21,106 bases of DNA from Erysipelotrichaceae bacterium. Lineage in GTDB: Bacteria > Bacillota_I > Bacilli_A > Erysipelotrichales > Erysipelotrichaceae. The stretch spans positions 1-21,106 of the forward strand of contig JAGACP010000140.1 in assembly GCA_017614055.1 (NCBI GenBank), given 5' to 3'. The position numbers were made by a program, and so were the translations under genes. Positions within the stretch are counted from its first letter, which is position 1, and each line of letters starts with the position of its first letter. Below are positions 1-7,263 of this stretch, one piece after another. The notes below the pieces were generated by a model. The model did not search any database, was not told where the DNA came from, and was given only the letters and a program-made list of their open reading frames with translations.

Positions 1-1092
1 ATCAACGAGATGATGGGCAATTATGATACAGTCAAGCAGGATAAGAATTTCGAGTTCAATCTTGACAATGAATATGTGAGAGCCCCTCTCTATTCGACGG
101 AATATGAGAAGAAGTTCCTTTATGAACCTGATCCGATGCCGCCATACTGGGCAAATCTTGAAGGCTACATACTGTCTGAAGCTGAAGCCTGGGCTAAAGC
201 CAATGGCGTTAGTCTGAGTGTCAGTGTAATAAATATGGGTGAACCAGGTTTTGACGCCAGCATGGAAGGTCTGATCGTGGATCAGTCAGTAAGATATGGC
301 GCTCTGATATCCGAGTATCATTCAGGTTCGGTAACTCTGATGGGCGTAGCTGAAGTTGACGAATCCAAGATGGTTCCTGATTTCGTAACACACAATTATG
401 AAAAAGCCGAAGACTGGGCAGAAAGATACGGTATTCCTATCTCTATCAGCTGGGATGATGATGCCGAAGGAAAGGTGGGAGATGTCGTCAAGCAGGATCC
501 TAAACCTTACACAAGCATAGATGACTGTGAAAAACTGAAGATAACCGTCAAGACGAAGGTATATGACATCAGATTCAACAGCAACGGCCACGGAAGTGCT
601 CCTGGTGCATGGTCAGTTGAGATTCCAAAGGATAGTGACGAGAGTCTGCCATGGCTGAGTTCTGTCGTGGAAGGCAGCGATACATACAACTTCCTGGGCT
701 GGTATACTGACAAAACAGGCGGATCAAGAGTGTACTCATCCTATGATGTGAGCAGTGATGTTACGCTTTATGCACATTGGGAGCGGGTACATGAACATAC
801 CTGGGAGGTTGTTACTGAAGCAACGTGCACAGAAGCAGGTCTTAAGAGATGCACACAGTGCGAAACCACTATGGAGATTCCGGCATTAGGCCATGATTAT
901 AAGTGGGATTCCGGATCTGATGCAACATGCACAGATGATGGATCAGTCACATACAAGTGTTCTAGGTGCGGAGCTACATACACGGATGCCATTCCTGCAC
1001 TGGGACATGACTGGGTCGATGACCTTGACGATGATGGTAATCCTACCGGAGGAAAGCACTGTTCTAGATGCGGCATCGCTTATACCGAGTAG
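1..1092 (+). CDS. Surface protein with PASTA-like, InlB-B-type and Cys-pair repeats (5' partial)
   Basis: The reading frame is open to the window edge (the codons before the ATG at 10 read Ile-Asn-Glu), so the N-terminus lies outside. Numbering from that ATG, residues about 44-113 look PASTA-like. Residues about 121-182 are a clearer PASTA domain, starting VPDFV and containing GDVVKQDPKPYT. Residues about 186-258 match the Listeria-Bacteroides (InlB B/Flg_new) repeat, with FLGWYTDKTGG and VTLYAHWE. Residues 261-360 form three Cys-pair units (CTQC, CSRC, CSRC), two preceded by ATCT and spaced by PALGHD. All these modules are typical of extracellular Bacillota proteins. The visible part ends without an LPXTG sorting signal or membrane anchor, so any signal peptide or kinase/enzymatic part must be upstream. 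The role is probably cell-surface or cell-wall binding, which is inferred from domain type only. A strong terminator follows, so the gene is transcriptionally separate from the S10 operon. Confidence 0.8.
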   Translation: MNEMMGNYDTVKQDKNFEFNLDNEYVRAPLYSTEYEKKFLYEPDPMPPYWANLEGYILSEAEAWAKANGVSLSVSVINMGEPGFDASMEGLIVDQSVRYGALISEYHSGSVTLMGVAEVDESKMVPDFVTHNYEKAEDWAERYGIPISISWDDDAEGKVGDVVKQDPKPYTSIDDCEKLKITVKTKVYDIRFNSNGHGSAPGAWSVEIPKDSDESLPWLSSVVEGSDTYNFLGWYTDKTGGSRVYSSYDVSSDVTLYAHWERVHEHTWEVVTEATCTEAGLKRCTQCETTMEIPALGHDYKWDSGSDATCTDDGSVTYKCSRCGATYTDAIPALGHDWVDDLDDDGNPTGGKHCSRCGIAYTE

Positions 1093-1121
1093 CATTTTCC
1101 GGGAAATAATTTTGTGGAAAT

Positions 1122-1153
1122 AAAGGCTATAAATGGGATTTATAGCCTTTTTT
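1122..1153 (+). terminator. Rho-independent terminator of the surface protein gene
   Basis: A perfect stem of 10 bp (1122-1131 with 1141-1150) extends through AAT/ATT to 13 bp with a GGG loop. The 3' arm runs into a T tract (1148-1153). It sits 30 nt after the stop codon at 1090-1092 and insulates the S10 promoter from upstream transcription. Confidence 0.9.
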
Positions 1154-1249
1154 ATGCATGAATCAAGGTTTTATGTGAAACACCGATAAGCGTTGAATAT
1201 GGTATGATCAAAAAGTGCAGTAAAATAGGCGTTTTCTGATAATTTGGTG

Positions 1250-1278
1250 TTGAAAAACTGAAAATATAATCATATAAT
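1250..1278 (+). promoter_or_regulatory. Main sigma-A promoter of the S10-spc-alpha cluster
   Basis: TTGAAA at 1250-1255 and TATAAT at 1273-1278 are separated by exactly 17 bp, one mismatch from the housekeeping consensus. The expected start of transcription is near 1285, giving a leader of about 120 nt before rpsJ. A second TATAAT at 1265-1270 has no good -35. An extended -10 (TGG followed by TATGAT, 1200-1208) could be a weaker upstream promoter. No comparable promoter is obvious within the downstream cluster. Confidence 0.8.
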
Positions 1279-1284
1279 ATACGA

Positions 1285-1407
1285 GCGCTTGCGAAGATAT
1301 GGAAGATTGCTGGCACACTGATACCTGTGTGATAGTGTGACAACCAGGGAACTTACATGGAGCGAGTTATCCTTATAAGGATTAATGGAATATAGGAGGA
1401 AAATTCT
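1285..1407 (+). promoter_or_regulatory. Structured 5' leader of the S10 operon
   Basis: The leader has no ORF of its own and can fold in two exclusive ways. CACAC at 1314-1318 can pair with GTGTG at 1327-1331. Alternatively CACACT at 1314-1319 can pair with AGTGTG at 1334-1339, extended by CTGG 1310-1313 with CCAG 1344-1347 around an ACAA bulge. A perfect 10-nt palindrome (1371-1380) and the AGGAGG site at 1394-1399 follow. S10 operon leaders are classic sites of ribosomal-protein feedback (L4 in E. coli). That this leader works in the same way is inference. Confidence 0.5.
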
Positions 1408-1719
1408 ATGGCAAAGAACAACGTAAGAATCAAATTGAAGGCTTACGAGCACAGATCATTGGATGCGGCTACGGAGAAGATCGTGAAGGCTGCTGAAGAT
1501 GGCGGTGTTAAAAAGGTCATCGGACCTATTCCGCTTCCGACAGAGAAGCAGATCATTACTGTCCTGAGATCCGTACATGTAAACAAGGACTCCAGAGAGC
1601 AGTTTGAGATCAGAACGCACAAGCGTCTGATCGAGATCATTGGGCCTAGCGCAAAGACGATCGATGCCCTCAGCCGTCTGGAGCTGCCCAGTGGTGTAGA
1701 TATCGAGATTAAACTGTAA
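1408..1719 (+). CDS. rpsJ: 30S ribosomal protein S10 (NusE)
   Basis: At 103 residues the protein has the normal family length. The N-terminal [14 protein letters not shown] and the central GPIPLPT, which lies in the long loop reaching into the 30S head, identify S10. Besides its ribosomal role, S10 in its NusE form pairs with NusB in antitermination complexes on rRNA operons. The ATG is preceded by AGGAGG with 8-nt spacing, which decides the start. It is the first gene of the cluster, 17 nt ahead of rplC, as is normal for Bacillota. Nothing about the sequence is odd. Confidence 0.98.
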   Translation: MAKNNVRIKLKAYEHRSLDAATEKIVKAAEDGGVKKVIGPIPLPTEKQIITVLRSVHVNKDSREQFEIRTHKRLIEIIGPSAKTIDALSRLELPSGVDIEIKL

Positions 1720-1736
1720 AGAAGAAAGGTGACATC

Positions 1737-2411
1737 ATGAAAGGAATACTTGGAAGAAAGCTTGGTATGACTCAGGTCTTCACTCAGGATGGCGATCTTA
1801 TTCCGGTAACTGTGATTGAAGTGGAACCGAACATGCTTCTTCAGAAGAAGAACGTGGAGACAGACGGTTACGAAGCGCTTCAGCTGGGTTACGAGCAGAA
1901 GAAAGAGAGCCGTGCTACCAAAGCTGAAATCGGCCACGCCAAGAAGGCTGGCACAGGTCCTGCCCAGTATGTCAGAGAAGTAAGATCTGACGAGATGGAA
2001 TATGAAGTTGGACAGGAAATCAAAGTTGATATCTTTTCCGCTGGTGATATGGTAGACGTTACCGGTATCTCAAAGGGTAAAGGATATACAGGTGCAATCA
2101 AACGTTATCACCACCATCTGATCAATGAATCACATGGTGCCGGTCCGGTCCACAGACACGTAGGTTCTATGGCTACGACGGGCAGAAACAACTGCCGTGT
2201 CGAGAAGAACACGCCGATGCCTGGACAGGACGGAGGATTCAGAACTACCAACAGGAACCTTGAGGTCATAAAAGTAGACGCTGATAAGAATTACATGCTC
2301 GTCAAGGGCAACATACCTGGTCCTAAGAAGGGTCTGGTCGTAGTAAAGACCACCACGAAGAGGATCAAGCATGTGGAGCCCAGAGTGCTGTTAAGTAAGG
2401 AGGCTGCATAA
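1737..2411 (+). CDS. rplC: 50S ribosomal protein L3, with divergent central loop
   Basis: L3 is an early-assembly protein that binds the 3' domain of 23S rRNA and sends a loop toward the peptidyl-transferase centre. The N-terminus (MKGILGRKLGMTQVF), SKGKG, NLEVIKVD and LVKGNIPGPKKG are canonical. The stretch between them is not. Where most bacterial L3 proteins read VFKGKKM-GxMGxERVTVQ, this one reads VEKNTPMPGQDGGFRTTNR, preceded by VGSMATTG instead of PGSIG. The Gln equivalent to the methylated E. coli Gln150 is kept. The C-terminus has an extra tail of about 15-20 residues ending in LLSKEAA, so total length is 224 residues against about 209 in E. coli. The identity is certain. The loop may be a lineage trait rather than a functional change. 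Confidence 0.97.
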   Translation: MKGILGRKLGMTQVFTQDGDLIPVTVIEVEPNMLLQKKNVETDGYEALQLGYEQKKESRATKAEIGHAKKAGTGPAQYVREVRSDEMEYEVGQEIKVDIFSAGDMVDVTGISKGKGYTGAIKRYHHHLINESHGAGPVHRHVGSMATTGRNNCRVEKNTPMPGQDGGFRTTNRNLEVIKVDADKNYMLVKGNIPGPKKGLVVVKTTTKRIKHVEPRVLLSKEAA

Positions 2412-2413
2412 TC

Positions 2414-3046
2414 ATGAAAGTGGATGTACTTGATTTAACCGGCAAGAAAGTCGGAAGCGCAGATCTGAATGATTCAGTCTTCAACTGCGAAGTGAACGAA
2501 CAGGCGATCTTCGATGCGCTGCTGAGACAGCAGAGTTCATGGAGACAGGGAACGCACAAGACCAAGACCCGTGCCGAAGTGTCAGGCGGCGGAAAGAAGC
2601 CGTTCAGACAGAAGGGCACAGGACGTGCAAGACAGGGTAGTACGCGTGCCGTTCAGTACAGGCACGGCGGTATCGCCTTCGGTCCTGTTCCTAGAAGCCA
2701 CACCTTCAAGCTCAACAGAAAAGTAAGAAGACTGGCTCTGCGTTCAGGTCTTACCCTGAAGGCCAAAGATTCCAATCTGATCTGCGTCGAGAACGTGGAG
2801 ATGAAGGAAGCCAAGACCAAGGCGTTCGTCAATGTGCTGAATGCGCTTGGCATCGACAGGAAGGCGCTGTTCGTGGTCGATACCGAAGAGAATTTCGACA
2901 ACGCGTACATGAGCCTGAGAAACCTCGGCAACGTGGAGATGGTGAATGTTGAAGGGCTCAACATCTACGATCTGCAGAATGCCAACAAGCTGGTTCTGAC
3001 AAAGGCCGCTGCTGAAAAGATCGGGGAGGTATTAAGTAATGAGTAA
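2414..3046 (+). CDS. rplD: 50S ribosomal protein L4
   Basis: L4 binds domain I of 23S rRNA and lines the polypeptide exit tunnel. In E. coli it also represses its own operon through the S10 leader. The extended tunnel loop is visible as RAEVSGGGKKPFRQKGTGRARQGS, followed by HGGIAFGPVPRSHTFKLN. Most homologues have a tryptophan (QWRGGG) where this one reads QYRHGG, and PW where it reads PF. Both are conservative aromatic or neighbouring changes. The length of 210 residues is normal. The AAGGAGG ribosome site lies inside the end of rplC, only 2 nt separate the genes, and translational coupling is likely. Confidence 0.98.
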   Translation: MKVDVLDLTGKKVGSADLNDSVFNCEVNEQAIFDALLRQQSSWRQGTHKTKTRAEVSGGGKKPFRQKGTGRARQGSTRAVQYRHGGIAFGPVPRSHTFKLNRKVRRLALRSGLTLKAKDSNLICVENVEMKEAKTKAFVNVLNALGIDRKALFVVDTEENFDNAYMSLRNLGNVEMVNVEGLNIYDLQNANKLVLTKAAAEKIGEVLSNE

Positions 3047-3329
3047 CGCTAGAGACGTCATTATCCGTCCTCTTGTAACAGAAAAGACGATGGGCTCCCA
3101 GGACGGCAACAACACGGTGGTGTTCGAGGTCGCTAAGGGAACCAACAAGATTCAGATCAGACAGGCTGTTGAAGAGATCTTCAACGTCAAGGTCGAATCG
3201 GTCAACGTAGTCAATCAGAAACCAAGGCCGAAGCGCATGGGCAGATACGTTGGCAAGACGAACCATCTCAAGAAAGCTTACGTAAAGCTCAAGGATGGCT
3301 ACAACATCGACATCCTTACCGATAAGTAA
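3039..3329 (+). CDS. rplW: 50S ribosomal protein L23
   Basis: L23 sits at the tunnel exit and is the docking site for trigger factor, with SRP contacting the same area. The 96-residue protein carries DVIIRPLVTEKTM at its N-terminus, FEVAKGTNKIQIRQAVEEIF in the body and KPRPKRMGRYVGKTNHLKKA in the rRNA-binding loop, all standard. The ATG lies inside the end of rplD and the two genes overlap by 8 nt, so L23 translation is probably coupled to L4. A comparatively long 67-nt gap follows before rplB. Confidence 0.98.
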   Translation: MSNARDVIIRPLVTEKTMGSQDGNNTVVFEVAKGTNKIQIRQAVEEIFNVKVESVNVVNQKPRPKRMGRYVGKTNHLKKAYVKLKDGYNIDILTDK

Positions 3330-3396
3330 TCGGATGTCAAACTATCGGAAGAAAAATGCTATTTCCGGATAATCGCATTGGGAGGAATCAATAATT
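3330..3396 (+). promoter_or_regulatory. rplW-rplB spacer with imperfect hairpin
   Basis: This is by far the longest spacer inside the ribosomal cluster. TATCGGAA (about 3343-3350) can pair with TTCCGGATA (about 3364-3372) with one bulged C. The hairpin is followed by the GGGAGG ribosome site of rplB rather than a T tract, so it is not a terminator. It could be an mRNA processing or translation-control element, but the sequence alone gives only weak support. Confidence 0.3.
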
Positions 3397-4230
3397 ATGG
3401 CTATCAAATCTTATAAGCCTACTACTCCTGGAAGACGTGGAATGACCACCCTGACCTTCGAAGAGATCACCAAGACAAAGCCAGAAAAGGCTTTGACCCA
3501 GATCATCAAGAAGACGGGCGGAAGAAACAATACAGGAAGGATCACGACCAGACATCATGGTGGTGGGCATAAGCAGCAGTATCGAGTAATCGATTTCAAG
3601 AGAAACAAGGACAATGTCCCGGCAACTGTAAAAGCGATCGAATACGATCCTAACAGAAATGCCAATATCGCCCTGCTGTTCTACGCAGACGGCGAAAAGA
3701 GATACATCCTGGCACCTAAAGACCTGAATGTAGGAATGAAGGTCGTATCGGGTGAGAAGGCTGATATCAAGACAGGCAACGCCTGTGAACTCAGGAACAT
3801 GCCTGAAGGTACGATCGTACACAACATCGAGCTCAAGCCTGGTAAAGGCGGACAGCTGGCAAGGGCTGCAGGCGCAAGCGCACAGATCCTGGCGATCGAA
3901 GACAAGTATACGACTCTGAGACTCGCCTCCGGTGAAGTGAGGAAAGTCCTGAGCAACTGCCGCGCGACGATCGGCACAGTGGGCAACGAAGACTATTCGC
4001 TGGTCAACTGGGGCAAGGCCGGCAGGAACCGCTGGAAGGGCATCAGACCTACAGTCAGAGGTTCGGCGATGAACCCTGTGGATCACCCTCACGGCGGCGG
4101 CGAAGGCAGATCGCCTGTCGGACGTAAGTCGCCTATGACTCCTTGGGGCAAGAAGGCCATGGGTGTCAAGACTAGAAAGCACAAGAAGGCTTCCAACGAT
4201 CTGATCGTCAGAAGAAGGAACGCCAAGTAG
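3397..4230 (+). CDS. rplB: 50S ribosomal protein L2
   Basis: L2 is among the most conserved ribosomal proteins, needed for subunit association and for the peptidyl-transferase centre. The 277-residue product shows the N-terminal [12 protein letters not shown], the RNA-binding [17 protein letters not shown] (about 47-63), and the essential [16 protein letters not shown] (about 225-240) containing the conserved histidine that approaches the peptidyl-transferase centre. It ends in the usual basic tail ([12 protein letters not shown]). The start has a good GGGAGGA site. Long antisense reading frames exist here but are shadows of this highly biased gene. Confidence 0.98.
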   Translation: MAIKSYKPTTPGRRGMTTLTFEEITKTKPEKALTQIIKKTGGRNNTGRITTRHHGGGHKQQYRVIDFKRNKDNVPATVKAIEYDPNRNANIALLFYADGEKRYILAPKDLNVGMKVVSGEKADIKTGNACELRNMPEGTIVHNIELKPGKGGQLARAAGASAQILAIEDKYTTLRLASGEVRKVLSNCRATIGTVGNEDYSLVNWGKAGRNRWKGIRPTVRGSAMNPVDHPHGGGEGRSPVGRKSPMTPWGKKAMGVKTRKHKKASNDLIVRRRNAK

Positions 4231-4244
4231 AAAGGGGAAGAGAA

Positions 4245-4523
4245 ATGAGTAGAAGTTTGAAAAAAGGACCATTCGTCGACGAGCATCTGATGAAGAAAGT
4301 CGAAGCTCTCAACGCAAGCGGCAAAAAAGAAGTCATCAAGACCTGGTCTAGAAGATCTACGATCTTCCCGGCATTCGTTGAACATACATTCGCCGTATAC
4401 AACGGCAAGGAACATGTTCCTGTGTATGTCACCGAGGACATGGTAGGACACAAACTCGGCGAGTTTGTCATGACCAGAAAGTTCGGCGGCCACGGTTCGA
4501 AGGCCGACGACAAGAAAGCGTAA
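4245..4523 (+). CDS. rpsS: 30S ribosomal protein S19
   Basis: S19 is in the 30S head next to S13 and contributes to bridge B1a and the A site. The 92-residue protein has the canonical start ([18 protein letters not shown]), followed by [26 protein letters not shown] and [17 protein letters not shown]. The start is preceded by AAAGGGGAAGAG, and the gene follows rplB by 14 nt. Length and motifs are entirely ordinary. Confidence 0.98.
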   Translation: MSRSLKKGPFVDEHLMKKVEALNASGKKEVIKTWSRRSTIFPAFVEHTFAVYNGKEHVPVYVTEDMVGHKLGEFVMTRKFGGHGSKADDKKA

Positions 4524-4533
4524 GGAGGTTCAT

Positions 4534-4905
4534 ATGGCTAAGAAAACTGTTGAAGAAGTCAAGGCTGAACCTCGCGACGTGAAGGCTACAGCAAGAACGG
4601 TCAGAGTCACATCCAGAAAAGCGAAGCTGGTCATGGACCTGATCAGAGGCAAGGACGTCAAGGAAGCCAGAGGCATCCTGAGTCTGCTGCCTAACAAGAC
4701 GGCAAGGATCGCCTTGAAAGTATTGAAGAGCGCATGCGCAAACGCCACGCACAACTTCCAGATGGACGAGGAGAAGCTGTACGTGAAAGAGTGCTACGCC
4801 AACGAGGGTATCACCATGAAGAGATACATGCCTCGTGCAAAGGGTTCTGCTTCCCCGATAATGAAGAGAACGAGCCACATAACGATCGTGGTTGCTGAAA
4901 GATAA
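4534..4905 (+). CDS. rplV: 50S ribosomal protein L22
   Basis: L22 binds 23S rRNA at the tunnel and its beta-hairpin loop forms part of the constriction. The protein is 123 residues, with about 12 extra residues at the N-terminus (rich in Lys, Glu and Val) before the standard [21 protein letters not shown]. The tunnel loop reads [22 protein letters not shown]. The GSAS form is also found in streptococci, so it is not novel. The AAGGAGG site just before the ATG at 4534 fixes this longer start. Confidence 0.98.
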   Translation: MAKKTVEEVKAEPRDVKATARTVRVTSRKAKLVMDLIRGKDVKEARGILSLLPNKTARIALKVLKSACANATHNFQMDEEKLYVKECYANEGITMKRYMPRAKGSASPIMKRTSHITIVVAER

Positions 4906-4916
4906 GGAGGAAAACA

Positions 4917-5720
4917 ATGGGTCAGAAAGTTAGTCCGGTTGGATTGAGGGTCGGCGTTATCCGTGACTGGGAATCCAGATGGTATGCCGAAAAAGAATAT
5001 GGCGATTTGTTGTTAGAGGATGTTGCCATCCGTAAACTTATCTTCAAGGAATGCGCAGACTGTCTGGTTTCGCGCGTCGAGATCGAAAGAAGCAAGAATC
5101 GCGTTAATCTGATCATCAGGACCGCTCGTCCGGGCATGTTCGTAGGTTCCGATGGTTCGAAGATCGAAGAACTGAAGAAACAGCTGACGAAGCTGTCTGC
5201 CGGCAAGGATATCAACATCAAGATCGTGGAAGTCGCAAACCCTGATCTGGATGCCAGACTCGTCGCACTGAAGATCGTCAAGATGCTGGAGGAAAGACAG
5301 TCTTTCCGTACAGCTCAGAAGCGTGCGATCCAGCAGACGATGAGAGCCGGAGCCAAAGGTATCAAGACCGCCGTCTCAGGAAGACTGGGCGGTGCCGATA
5401 TCGCCAGAAGCGAGGGTTATTCGGAGGGTTCCGTATCACTGCATACGCTGCGTTCCGACATCGACTACGCCTGGGAAGAGGCAATGACAGCCTACGGCAA
5501 GCTGGGTGTAAAGGTCTGGATCTGCAGAGGAGAAGTGCTGCCTGGCGAAATGGTCAAGGAACCTGAAAAGCCGAAATCAATGGGCAACCGTTCGAATCGC
5601 GACAGAAGGCCTAGAAGAGACTACAACAGACAGGAAGCGGCTGCTCCTATCGAAGAAGCGAAGGAAGCACCTGCTGAGGCTCCTGCTGTTGAGGAAGTCG
5701 CAGCAAAGGAGGATGAATAA
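4917..5720 (+). CDS. rpsC: 30S ribosomal protein S3, with Ala/Glu-rich C-terminal tail
   Basis: S3 forms the mRNA entry tunnel with S4 and S5 and has RNA-unwinding activity there. The N-terminal [14 protein letters not shown], the type II KH domain with its GSDG loop (about residues 78-81), and the S3-specific half ([31 protein letters not shown]) are canonical. From about residue 222 a non-conserved extension begins, first basic ([16 protein letters not shown]), then Ala/Pro/Glu-rich to the end at 267. E. coli S3 has 233 residues. The tail resembles the N-terminus of S5 in this cluster but in reverse order. The last codons contain the AAGGAGG site of rplP. Confidence 0.97.
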   Translation: MGQKVSPVGLRVGVIRDWESRWYAEKEYGDLLLEDVAIRKLIFKECADCLVSRVEIERSKNRVNLIIRTARPGMFVGSDGSKIEELKKQLTKLSAGKDINIKIVEVANPDLDARLVALKIVKMLEERQSFRTAQKRAIQQTMRAGAKGIKTAVSGRLGGADIARSEGYSEGSVSLHTLRSDIDYAWEEAMTAYGKLGVKVWICRGEVLPGEMVKEPEKPKSMGNRSNRDRRPRRDYNRQEAAAPIEEAKEAPAEAPAVEEVAAKEDE

Positions 5721-5722
5721 TT

Positions 5723-6133
5723 ATGTTGATGCCAAAAAGAACTAAGTATCGTCGTCCTCATCGTCTGTCTTACGAAGGAAAGTCTAAGGCAGGCAGAGAA
5801 GTAGTGTTCGGCCAGTACGGACTGGTAGCCATGGAAGGCGGATATGTCTCATCGAACCAGATCGAGGCAGCCCGTGTCGCCATGACCAGATACATGAACC
5901 GTGGCGGACAGGTCTGGATCAAGATCTTCCCGCAGATGGCAAGAACCAAGAAACCGTTGGAAGTACGTATGGGATCCGGCAAAGGCGCACCTGAGGGTTG
6001 GGTAGCCGTTGTCCAGAGAGGAAGAGTCATGTTCGAGATCGGTGGCGTAGATGAGGCCATCGCCAGAGAGGCTCTGAGGCTCGGTGCCAACAAACTGCCG
6101 GTTAAATCCAAGTTTGTGAAGAAAGGTGAATAG
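5723..6133 (+). CDS. rplP: 50S ribosomal protein L16
   Basis: L16 is a late-assembly protein near the A and P tRNA sites. It is 136 residues. [14 protein letters not shown] at the N-terminus, [24 protein letters not shown] and the [20 protein letters not shown] segment identify it. An ATG two codons further (5729) is possible, but the ATG at 5723 matches the MLxPKR start of homologues and has better spacing to the AAGGAGG in the end of rpsC. Only 2 nt lie on each side, so coupling with rpsC and rpmC is likely. Confidence 0.98.
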   Translation: MLMPKRTKYRRPHRLSYEGKSKAGREVVFGQYGLVAMEGGYVSSNQIEAARVAMTRYMNRGGQVWIKIFPQMARTKKPLEVRMGSGKGAPEGWVAVVQRGRVMFEIGGVDEAIAREALRLGANKLPVKSKFVKKGE

Positions 6134-6135
6134 TC

Positions 6136-6339
6136 ATGAATATCAAGGAAGTAAGAGAAAAATCATCTGAAGACCTGAAGAAGGCCCTGGATGAAATGAA
6201 AGTTGAACTATTCGACTTGAGATTTGCCAGAGCTACAGGCTCTATCGACAACCCTATGCGCATCAGAGATCTCAAGAAATCCATCGCGAGAATACTGACG
6301 GTGCTGCATGAAAGAGAAAGCGAAGTAAAGGAGGGTTAA
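6136..6339 (+). CDS. rpmC: 50S ribosomal protein L29
   Basis: This small two-helix protein (67 residues) sits beside L23 at the tunnel exit. The family pattern is clear: MNIKEVREKSSEDLKKALDEMK, then ELFDLRFARATGSIDNPMRIRDLKKSIARILTVL. The ATG has a GAAAGGTGAA site in the end of rplP. rpsQ follows after 3 nt. It is ordinary in length and sequence. Confidence 0.98.
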   Translation: MNIKEVREKSSEDLKKALDEMKVELFDLRFARATGSIDNPMRIRDLKKSIARILTVLHERESEVKEG

Positions 6340-6342
6340 TCA

Positions 6343-6603
6343 ATGGAAAGAAACAGACGCAGAACATTGATCGGAACAGTAGCTTCCGACAAGATGGACA
6401 AGACCATCGTCGTTGCCATCAACGAAAAGAAGAACCATCCTTTATACAACAAAGGAACGAAATTTACCAGAAAGTTCAAGGCTCATGACGAGAACAACGA
6501 AGCTCACACAGGTGACCTCGTCGAGATCATGGAGACCAGGACGCTGAGCAAGGAAGTGCACTTCCGTCTGGTCAGAGTCATCGAGAAAGCGGAAGTTCTT
6601 TAG
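6343..6603 (+). CDS. rpsQ: 30S ribosomal protein S17
   Basis: S17 is a primary binder of 16S rRNA helix 11 and an OB-fold protein important for early 30S assembly. The 86-residue product has [41 protein letters not shown] and [21 protein letters not shown], all diagnostic. The AAGGAGG site lies at the end of rpmC, so the ribosome binding site of this gene is inside the upstream coding sequence. Confidence 0.98.
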   Translation: MERNRRRTLIGTVASDKMDKTIVVAINEKKNHPLYNKGTKFTRKFKAHDENNEAHTGDLVEIMETRTLSKEVHFRLVRVIEKAEVL

Positions 6604-6612
6604 GAGGCTGTT

Positions 6613-6981
6613 ATGATTCATAATGAGACAAGATTAAGAGTTGCTGACAACACAGGCGCCAAGGAACTGCTGGTCATCAGATGCCTGGGCGGTTCGATGA
6701 GGAAGTACGCCAACATCGGCGATGTCGTCGTATGCTCAGTCAAGGACGCCACCCCGGGCGGCACGGCCAAGAAGGGCCAGGTCGTCAAGGCGGTCATCGT
6801 CAGAAGCAAGTATGGTATCAGAAGGGAGAACGGTTCATTCATCAAGTTCGATGACAATGCAGCCGTTATCATCAAGGATGATAAGACTCCGCTGGGAACA
6901 CGTATCTTCGGCCCTGTGGCCAGAGAGCTCCGTGACAAAGACTACATGAAGATCGTGTCTTTGGCATCGGAAGTATTGTAG
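6613..6981 (+). CDS. rplN: 50S ribosomal protein L14
   Basis: L14 lies at the subunit interface, forms bridges B5 and B8 and is the binding site of the silencing factor RsfS. It has the invariant length of 122 residues. [58 protein letters not shown] and [13 protein letters not shown] are textbook L14. The start has a TAGGAGG site overlapping the rpsQ stop codon. Confidence 0.98.
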   Translation: MIHNETRLRVADNTGAKELLVIRCLGGSMRKYANIGDVVVCSVKDATPGGTAKKGQVVKAVIVRSKYGIRRENGSFIKFDDNAAVIIKDDKTPLGTRIFGPVARELRDKDYMKIVSLASEVL

Positions 6982-6990
6982 GAGGAACTT

Positions 6991-7263
6991 ATGAAGATCA
7001 AAAAGGGTGACAAAGTAAAGGTTATCGCCGGGGACGACAAGGGTGTCGTAGCGGAGGTCGTAGCGGCTCTTCCTAGATCAAACCGTGTCATAGTAGAAGG
7101 CGTCAACGTGAGAAAGAAGCATGCGAAGCCTTCCAACATGTATCCTGACGGCGGTATCGTCAACAAGGAGATGCCGATCAGCGCTTCGAACGTACAGCTG
7201 GTCGACAAGAAGAAAGAGAAGAAGAAAACTTCCAAGAAGTCTGTAAAGGGGGCTAAGAAATAA
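6991..7263 (+). CDS. rplX: 50S ribosomal protein L24, C-terminal part replaced by a Lys-rich tail
   Basis: L24 initiates 50S assembly and sits near the tunnel exit. The KOW core is normal: [55 protein letters not shown]. The usual continuation (PKTGKxTRVGYxxxDGKKVRVAKKSG, about 30 residues in B. subtilis) is missing. In its place are about 18 residues, mostly Lys, Ser and Glu, ending KGAKK, for a total of 90 against about 103. The stop codon overlaps the rplE start by 1 nt and the reading frame is clean. It therefore looks like a genuine form and not a frameshift, though this should be compared with close relatives. Confidence 0.95.
   Translation: MKIKKGDKVKVIAGDDKGVVAEVVAALPRSNRVIVEGVNVRKKHAKPSNMYPDGGIVNKEMPISASNVQLVDKKKEKKKTSKKSVKGAKK

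Noticed and set aside
3388..4272. Long - strand frame of 294 codons opposite rplB
   Set aside because: It is antisense to the strongly conserved L2 gene, has no ribosome site, and its composition reflects the codon bias of rplB.
4825..4890. L22 tunnel loop reads GSASP rather than GRASR, at first sight a macrolide-resistance-like change
   Set aside because: The same GSAS form occurs in ordinary streptococcal L22, so it is normal variation.
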